Of a DNA stretch of 64,000 bases, positions 59,507 to 64,000 are shown in pieces (positions within the stretch are counted from its first letter, which is position 1; each line of letters starts with the position of its first letter). The position numbers and the translations under genes are program-made. This DNA comes from Acidobacterium capsulatum ATCC 51196 (GTDB lineage: Bacteria; Acidobacteriota; Terriglobia; Terriglobales; Acidobacteriaceae). Below the pieces are notes generated by a model. That model made no database searches, was not told where the DNA came from, and saw nothing but the letters and a program-made list of their open reading frames with translations. The DNA is taken from positions 1,798,001 through 1,862,000 of the forward strand of contig NC_012483.1 in the NCBI RefSeq assembly GCF_000022565.1. The letters are read 5' to 3'.

Positions 59507-60119
59507 TAAATGACTGATTTTAATATGGGCATGGATTGGCATGGAAACTTGCTCAATTAGTAATATTGAACGATGGATATTTTCCGCCGCATCTCAGGCT
59601 TGCTTTGCCGCTACAGAGACAAGAAATGAACAGACAGAGAGGAACAAAACAACTCAAACAGAGGAGCGCGCCTATGCACATCGACAACTAATTTGAAAAT
59701 CGTAGAATGCGATTTCTTCTGCATATTTAGGCAGCTTTTACTACACGCGGGATACGCGGAGCATTCGGGGATGATGACTCGCCCGCCCCAACATCAAACC
59801 ATGCACTCATCTCCTTTGACGTACTGATTTGAGGTGGAGTGTGCAGCCCAGATTTGTGATGAGTCGATGGATTCCGCCTCATCACGACAATGGGAAAAAT
59901 GTCCACCACGAGACCTCCCGAGATGCCAGAGCAAGTCCCCCGCCGCTCTTGCGAGAAACGACTGCCCCCCGGGCAAATGAGTTCGCCCAAAGACTTTTTT
60001 TATCAACAAGCGGCATCGAATAGAAACGAGTCTTTATTACGGTATAAATTGGCGAAGTGTACCTAAAACTCCGTTGTAGAGGGTGCGCCTGGTTGCGAGC
60101 ACAGGACTCAGAGGATGCA

Positions 60120-60235
60120 GCGATGCAACCAATCTCGGGGAGAGTTTCACCGCGCTGTACTCATTCCCGGCGATATTCGGGCCCGGTCCGCCGACTAATA
60201 ATCAGGCCGGCGGCCCTGGATGGACCCCAATCTGT
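60120..60235 (+). pseudogene. Possible TIGR03803-type beta-propeller repeat fragment
   Basis: In one forward frame the sequence reads ESFTALYSFPAIFGPGPP followed by TNNQAGGPGW, which resembles one unit of the FTTLYSF...N.DGA.P repeat proteins common in acidobacteria. Neither start nor neighbouring units are present, so at best it is a leftover. The rest of 59507-60461 shows no gene. Confidence 0.25.
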
Positions 60236-60461
60236 TTTTGTCTCCTTCAAGGCTTCAAACGCCAGAGATGCCCGTTGATGGGTCTCAAAAACTCACCCTG
60301 TCGAACCGAGAGGCCTAACCCGGTTCGCTTCCCACCTGCAAGCCTGCATGAGTCGGCCGGACGGAGAGCTGGCTCATGAACGGGGCGGAGTGATCGGCGA
60401 ATACTGAAGAGCCGAATTCCGGATTTCCAATATTCATTGAGGCTTCAAGGTCCAGACGGAT

Positions 60462-60495
60462 GGCTGCCATCGGCCTGTGTCAACCGATGGCAGCC
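60462..60495 (-). terminator. Strong hairpin after small gene
   Basis: GGCTGCCATCGG (60462-60473) and CCGATGGCAGCC (60484-60495) form a perfect 12-bp stem with a 10-base loop. On the minus strand it begins 7 bases after the stop codon of the small gene at 60502-60750, a typical terminator position, although no U-run follows. Confidence 0.6.
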
Positions 60496-60501
60496 GCCGG
60501 A

Positions 60502-60750
60502 CTAAATCACGCTTATGTTTTCGAAGATGATATCCATCTCCGGCAATGTGTCAGACATCGCCCCATAGAGGTCCTCTTCAAGGATTTCTTCGCATGCTCC
60601 CCTCCGGCCGTTCGCGGAAGCTTGCGGTAACCGATGCCGGGTGGCCGCGCTGCCGGCGGCCGCAGACGGTCCTCTGGCCTCTTCTTGCTTTGTATTCGCG
60701 GATGAATGATCCGAGATGTCATTTTTTCTTTCATTCTGATGGAACTGCAT
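60502..60750 (-). CDS. Small acidic-tailed protein, possible peptide precursor
   Basis: 82 residues from ATG 60750 with GAGG about 7 bases upstream; a GTG three codons earlier is possible. It starts MQFHQNERKNDISDHSSANT, has a basic middle (RHRLPQASANGRRGA) and ends with an acidic, hydrophobic section (CEEILEEDLYGAMSDTLPEM, then DIIFENISVI). A ribosome site and an immediate 12-bp hairpin after the stop frame it as a real gene. The leader/tail contrast is reminiscent of peptide precursors, but no modifying enzyme or transporter is next to it and no family is recognised. Confidence 0.45.
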   Translation of the reverse strand: MQFHQNERKNDISDHSSANTKQEEARGPSAAAGSAATRHRLPQASANGRRGACEEILEEDLYGAMSDTLPEMDIIFENISVI

Positions 60751-61142
60751 ATATTTCACCTCAATGTCTGCCTTTACTTCAGCAGGAACGGATTAGGGAT
60801 ACTACGACACGGTGGCGGGGCCTCCTCGAATTGGCCTTGTTTGCACATCGAGGCCCGTGAATCAAAAGGGTCAGAGAGTTCCTCACGATAGAGGGCTCGG
60901 TTTCCAACCACGCAAAACTGGGACGGATGCAGCTTTTCCCGATGCGTTTCCTGGTCTTCACTCCAGGCAATGACGCCAGAGCTTATGTCCCAGATGATGC
61001 ATCTGTAGCTGATCTCGCAGCGATTTGTGATGGAATGGCGCGTTCACCTGTGCGCTTCTCAGCAATCAGCCTACGGGCTCCTGCATGCCCGCCATGATTG
61101 TCAAAAGCGCTACATCCGGCTTCATCGCACACTTCGCCGGGA
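60751..61142. other. Gap without supported gene
   Basis: About 390 bases between the small minus-strand gene and the duplicated Uma2 segment. I see no coding pattern, repeat or RNA gene. The promoter of the small gene should be near 60760-60830. Confidence 0.3.
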
Positions 61143-61854
61143 ATAAAATCGCGCCATGAAGAGAATTCTCGAACTTCCGGAGGACAAGAACATCTCCGTT
61201 GTCATCCGGCCAACTCTCTCCAATCCGGAGTTCGAGGATTTGTGCGCAGCGAATCCCGGCCTGGATCTTGAATGCACCAGGGACGGAGCAATCCTCGTGA
61301 ACACACTTGCGAGTTGTGCTGCCAGCGATGCAAACTCGGAGATCAATGCGCAGCTGCGAGTCTGGTGGTGGACTCATTCGAGAGGAAGGGTCTTCGGCTC
61401 CTCAACAGGCGTATGGCTTCCGGATGGTTCCTCCATGAGCCCGGATGCAGCCTATGCCACCGAGGAACAGCTCTCCGCCCTCACGGCAGTAGACCTGCTC
61501 CAATTTCTGAAGTTCGCACCTGCTTTTGTCGTTGAGCTTAGCCCTTCCGCGAAGCGGCTGGCCGAGACAAGAGAGAAGATGGAGCGCTGGATTGGAAATG
61601 GCGCGCTACTTGGATGGTTGATTGACCCGCAAAGCAAATCTGTAACGATCTACGAGCACGGCCAGCCGGCGCACACGGAGACAGGCCCATCTCTTCGCGG
61701 GACCGGTCCTGTCGACGGATTTGTGCTTAGCTTGGACCGGGTTTGGGCCGCCTATAGAATCAGGCACTAATTTTTTCCACCCGTTGCTCGGAATTGCTGT
61801 TCGGTGAGCGATTGGGTCCGGTCCGCACCGGCAAAGAAGTTATTCGTACCAATC
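61143..61854 (+). repeat. 712-bp duplicated segment, copy 2
   Basis: Partner of 10867-11578, same length and colinear throughout. Lengths agree exactly, so differences are substitutions only. The left boundary falls inside the leader palindrome of copy 1, leaving only its right arm here. Confidence 0.85.
61156..61770 (+). CDS. Uma2-family PD-(D/E)XK nuclease-like protein, copy 2
   Basis: 204 residues, about 95% identical to the copy at 10880 (about 10 substitutions by eye, e.g. A20T, R40C, E160K, D168G). The nuclease motifs SMSPDAAYAT, FVVELSPSAKRLAETREKME and LLGWLIDPQ are unchanged, so both copies are probably under selection or the duplication is recent. It has lost the left arm of the leader palindrome. 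Neighbouring genes are unrelated to those of copy 1, apart from the dispersed repeat that follows both. Confidence 0.85.
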   Translation: MKRILELPEDKNISVVIRPTLSNPEFEDLCAANPGLDLECTRDGAILVNTLASCAASDANSEINAQLRVWWWTHSRGRVFGSSTGVWLPDGSSMSPDAAYATEEQLSALTAVDLLQFLKFAPAFVVELSPSAKRLAETREKMERWIGNGALLGWLIDPQSKSVTIYEHGQPAHTETGPSLRGTGPVDGFVLSLDRVWAAYRIRH

Positions 61855-61887
61855 AGGTAAGACTCAACGTGGGCTTAAAAATCCGAT

Positions 61888-62009
61888 TAACCTGGCTGTA
61901 GAACGGGCTACACACTCTTTCGGTGCAGGTGAGATGGTTACGGCACAGGTGAGCTTCGGCGTCTATGCGGCAAGGTGGATCGAGGAACACATCCCCGTTT
62001 CCCAGTAGC
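61888..62009 (+). repeat. Dispersed intergenic repeat, copy F
   Basis: Diverged member of the family: GGCTGTAGAACGGGCTACAC at about 61894, then GGCGTCTATGCGGCAAGGTG and GATCGAGGAACACATCCCCG, which matches copy A (GGATAGAGGAACACTGCCCC) to its far end. Like copy A it follows an Uma2 gene by about 120 bases, so the pair Uma2 plus repeat may have moved together. Confidence 0.65.
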
Positions 62010-62105
62010 TATCAGCGCTTAGCACCCCAAGTCGAGTGTTGTTCGGAATATGCGGTTTGACAGAAACTCATTCTATAGTGATCGATATCGGAGATAGGAA
62101 CGGCA

Positions 62106-64000
62106 ATGGAACGCGAAGGCGAAGAGCCGAGCCCTTCACAATGGCTTTCTGCGGATAGGCCCATCCGGAGCAGGAGCGAGGACGAACTTGGTCGGCGCGG
62201 CTTTTCGGAGGCTCTAGCTGACGCGATCCGAGGGTGGTCGGGGCAAGAAAGCCTCGTTATCGCGCTCTATGGGCCATGGGGAAATGGAAAATCATCCGTT
62301 AAGAACATGGCGGTCGAAGCCCTCGACCAATCTTCACCACGGATACGCTGCGTGGAGTTCAACCCTTGGCAGATGGCGATTAGGCCGAGCCTGAGCGAAG
62401 CTTTCTTCGATGAATTGGGTATCGCCTTGGGTAAGGGCGACCTCGGCTCCGAGAAGCAGAGGAAAAGAACGCTCAACACTTTCAAGAGATGGGCTCTACG
62501 CCTGCGGGGTCCGCACGATCTTGCGAAGGCAACCCGCAACGTTGTAGGTGCCCTGCTTATACTCGTCGGTCTTGCTGCATTCGGATCGGCATGGCTGCAT
62601 TCCAAAACCTTTGCTTTCACGTTTGGGATCCTCGCCCTCGTGATCGCATTGCTGGCCTTCACCACAGGGCTTGTGGAAGCCACAATCAAGCTGCTTGCAG
62701 CTGGGATAGATGTCGGCCAGAAAAGCATTAACGAGATCAAAGAAAAGCTAGCGCAAGATCTTAAGAGGCTAAAGACTCCGATTGTTGTGGTGCTCGACGA
62801 TCTCGATCGCCTTACGCCGCAGGAAACACTTGAGGTATTCCAGCTGATCAAGTCAAACGCCGATTTTCCGAACACCGTTTATCTGACAATCTGCGAACGC
62901 TCCATAGTCGAATCAAACATTTCGAGCGTGCTTAAAGTGTCAGGGTCCGAATATCTCGAAAAAATTGTTCAAGTCGCTTTCGACGTGCCGCTCATCGATA
63001 TAGAACGCGTCCGCCGGATTCTTTTCGACAGGCTTAACCAACTGCTCGTCGGCGAAGCCGTCTCGAAGCACTTCAATACGACGCGTTGGGCGAATATCTT
63101 TTGGTCAGGTGTTCATGCCTACTTTTCAACATTGCGGGACGTTAACCGCTTTGTATCAACGCTAGCCTTCCAGTTCTCCTCGTTCTTTGTAGACGGCGCT
63201 TTCGAGGTGAATCCGATCGATCTCATCGCGCTAGAGGTTCTTCGATTAAACGAGCCAGTTGTCTACAGGGCACTGCAATCAAGCAAGGAAGTCCTTACAA
63301 GCCACAAATCTAATGGGCGCGATACCGAAGAGGCAAAGCAATCGCTCAACAGCATCGTCGAAGCAGGTTCCAACAATCATCAAAACGAAATCACGGAGAT
63401 TCTCAAGCATCTGTTCCCTGCGACAGAACGGGCATTTGGCGGTCCAAGCTATTCTGCAGAGTTCGGCGCACGCTGGTATCGCGAACTCCGAGTCTGCTCC
63501 CCAAAACTGTTTGACCGATATTTCAGGCTCGCAGTCAATGCAGAGGAGTTACCCCAAGCAACAGTTCAGAAGCTTCTAGCTGCGCGCGGTGACCGGAGCG
63601 AATTGACTTCTATACTTGGATCACTCGCGACACGAGGGCTTCTGGTACTTGCACTTGAGGAATTGGCTATTTGCGAAGACGAGTTAGGAGCGGAACAGGT
63701 CGAAGCGTACCTGGCAGGAATCTTCGATACTGGGGATAAAATTCCCGAGACGCGGCCAGCAGGATTCGAGATTCCTATCCAGTGGCGCATAGGATTTCTC
63801 GTCCAGCACGCGCTTGAGAAGATAGAAAAGGCAGACGCCCGCGCGGCAGCACTCGTGAATGCAATCGACGTCACCTCCGGATTAACCATGGCAATAGAGG
63901 TGGCAGATATCCTGACGGCCAAATCGGCGGAGGAGGGTAGCGAGCCATTCTTGTCGGGAGCAGACGCTTCCGATGTGCAAGCTGCAGCTCTTCGCAAAAT
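62106..64000 (+). CDS. KAP-family P-loop NTPase (partial, runs off window)
   Basis: At least 631 residues; the 3' end lies beyond the window. Start ATG 62106 with AGGA about 6 bases upstream. KAP NTPases are STAND-like ATPases with two membrane helices inserted in the P-loop domain, frequent in defence islands. Walker A is YGPWGNGKSSVKN (about 55-67). The helices are at about 148-166 (GALLILVGLAAFGSAW) and 172-198 (TFGILALVIALLAFTTG). Walker B is VVVLDDLDRLTPQE (about 226-239), followed by VYLTICERS and FSTLRDVNRFVSTLAF. The C-terminal part is helical. It is probably anchored to the inner membrane. Function in defence or membrane surveillance is inference. Confidence 0.85.
   Translation, partial: MEREGEEPSPSQWLSADRPIRSRSEDELGRRGFSEALADAIRGWSGQESLVIALYGPWGNGKSSVKNMAVEALDQSSPRIRCVEFNPWQMAIRPSLSEAFFDELGIALGKGDLGSEKQRKRTLNTFKRWALRLRGPHDLAKATRNVVGALLILVGLAAFGSAWLHSKTFAFTFGILALVIALLAFTTGLVEATIKLLAAGIDVGQKSINEIKEKLAQDLKRLKTPIVVVLDDLDRLTPQETLEVFQLIKSNADFPNTVYLTICERSIVESNISSVLKVSGSEYLEKIVQVAFDVPLIDIERVRRILFDRLNQLLVGEAVSKHFNTTRWANIFWSGVHAYFSTLRDVNRFVSTLAFQFSSFFVDGAFEVNPIDLIALEVLRLNEPVVYRALQSSKEVLTSHKSNGRDTEEAKQSLNSIVEAGSNNHQNEITEILKHLFPATERAFGGPSYSAEFGARWYRELRVCSPKLFDRYFRLAVNAEELPQATVQKLLAARGDRSELTSILGSLATRGLLVLALEELAICEDELGAEQVEAYLAGIFDTGDKIPETRPAGFEIPIQWRIGFLVQHALEKIEKADARAAALVNAIDVTSGLTMAIEVADILTAKSAEEGSEPFLSGADASDVQAAALRK

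Noticed and set aside
59727-59990. Short minus-strand frame whose last 27 codons resemble a peptide precursor
   Set aside because: The AAAGGAG before its inner ATG touches the start codon, too close to act as ribosome site, and no processing genes or terminator are near.
1-64000. CRISPR arrays, tRNA or rRNA genes
   Set aside because: I looked for regularly spaced repeats, cloverleaf-like sequences and conserved rRNA segments and found none; the dispersed repeats are kilobases apart.

Overview
The window looks like a chromosomal segment of an Acidobacteriota bacterium, most likely class Terriglobia. The evidence is four very large MacB/FtsX-like permeases of the type called acidobacterial duplicated orphan permeases (ADOP), three of them paired with a small PadR regulator; an imuA-imuB-dnaE2 mutasome operon; and GC-rich coding with ATG/GTG starts and GGAGG-type ribosome binding sites. 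The taxonomic call is inference from gene content; no rRNA or tRNA gene was seen.

Layout. (1) 0.1-5.9 kb: imuA-imuB-dnaE2 (error-prone translesion synthesis), followed by an orphan Xre/MbcA/ParS-type antitoxin. (2) 6.6-21.5 kb: the ADOP/PadR region with four permeases, three PadR genes, an Uma2-family nuclease gene and copies of a dispersed intergenic repeat. (3) 21.7-31.9 kb: start of a defence-type island, with an antitoxin gene broken by an amber codon, an Mrr-like nuclease fused to an nSTAND3-type NTPase, a 1355-residue helicase-nuclease, a small regulator pair, and an M41-like zinc-protease gene whose 3' end was replaced by an IS5-family transposase remnant. (4) 32.1-38.2 kb: type I restriction-modification operon hsdM-hsdS-hsdR. 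(5) 38.4-43.9 kb: a bacterial ubiquitin-like conjugation operon (triple-Ubl protein, E2-like/E1 fusion, DUF6527 protein) divergent from a sigma-factor-like gene, a small linker gene and an ImmA/IrrE zinc peptidase. (6) 44.0-51.8 kb: a redoxin pseudogene, a hipBA toxin-antitoxin pair, IS3 remnants, and a PadR-controlled ABC exporter beside a membrane protein. (7) 52.0-58.0 kb: an integrase, an HTH protein and two tandem unusual ~600-residue tyrosine recombinases. (8) 58.7-64.0 kb: a sparse region with a small SD- and terminator-flanked gene, a second copy of the Uma2 gene, and a KAP-family membrane NTPase that runs off the window.

How it fits together. The mutasome operon and ADOP clusters are lineage-typical. 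From about 22 kb on the window is accessory: defence and conflict genes mixed with transposase scars and recombinases, typical of a defence island. The strongest candidate for a little-described system is the block at 39.5-43.9 kb. There a Ubl conjugation operon without a diglycine tail and without a cysteine in its E2-like domain faces a module (sigma-like protein, small protein, ImmA/IrrE protease) that resembles proteolysis-triggered transcription switches. An 8-bp inverted repeat lies in the shared promoter region.
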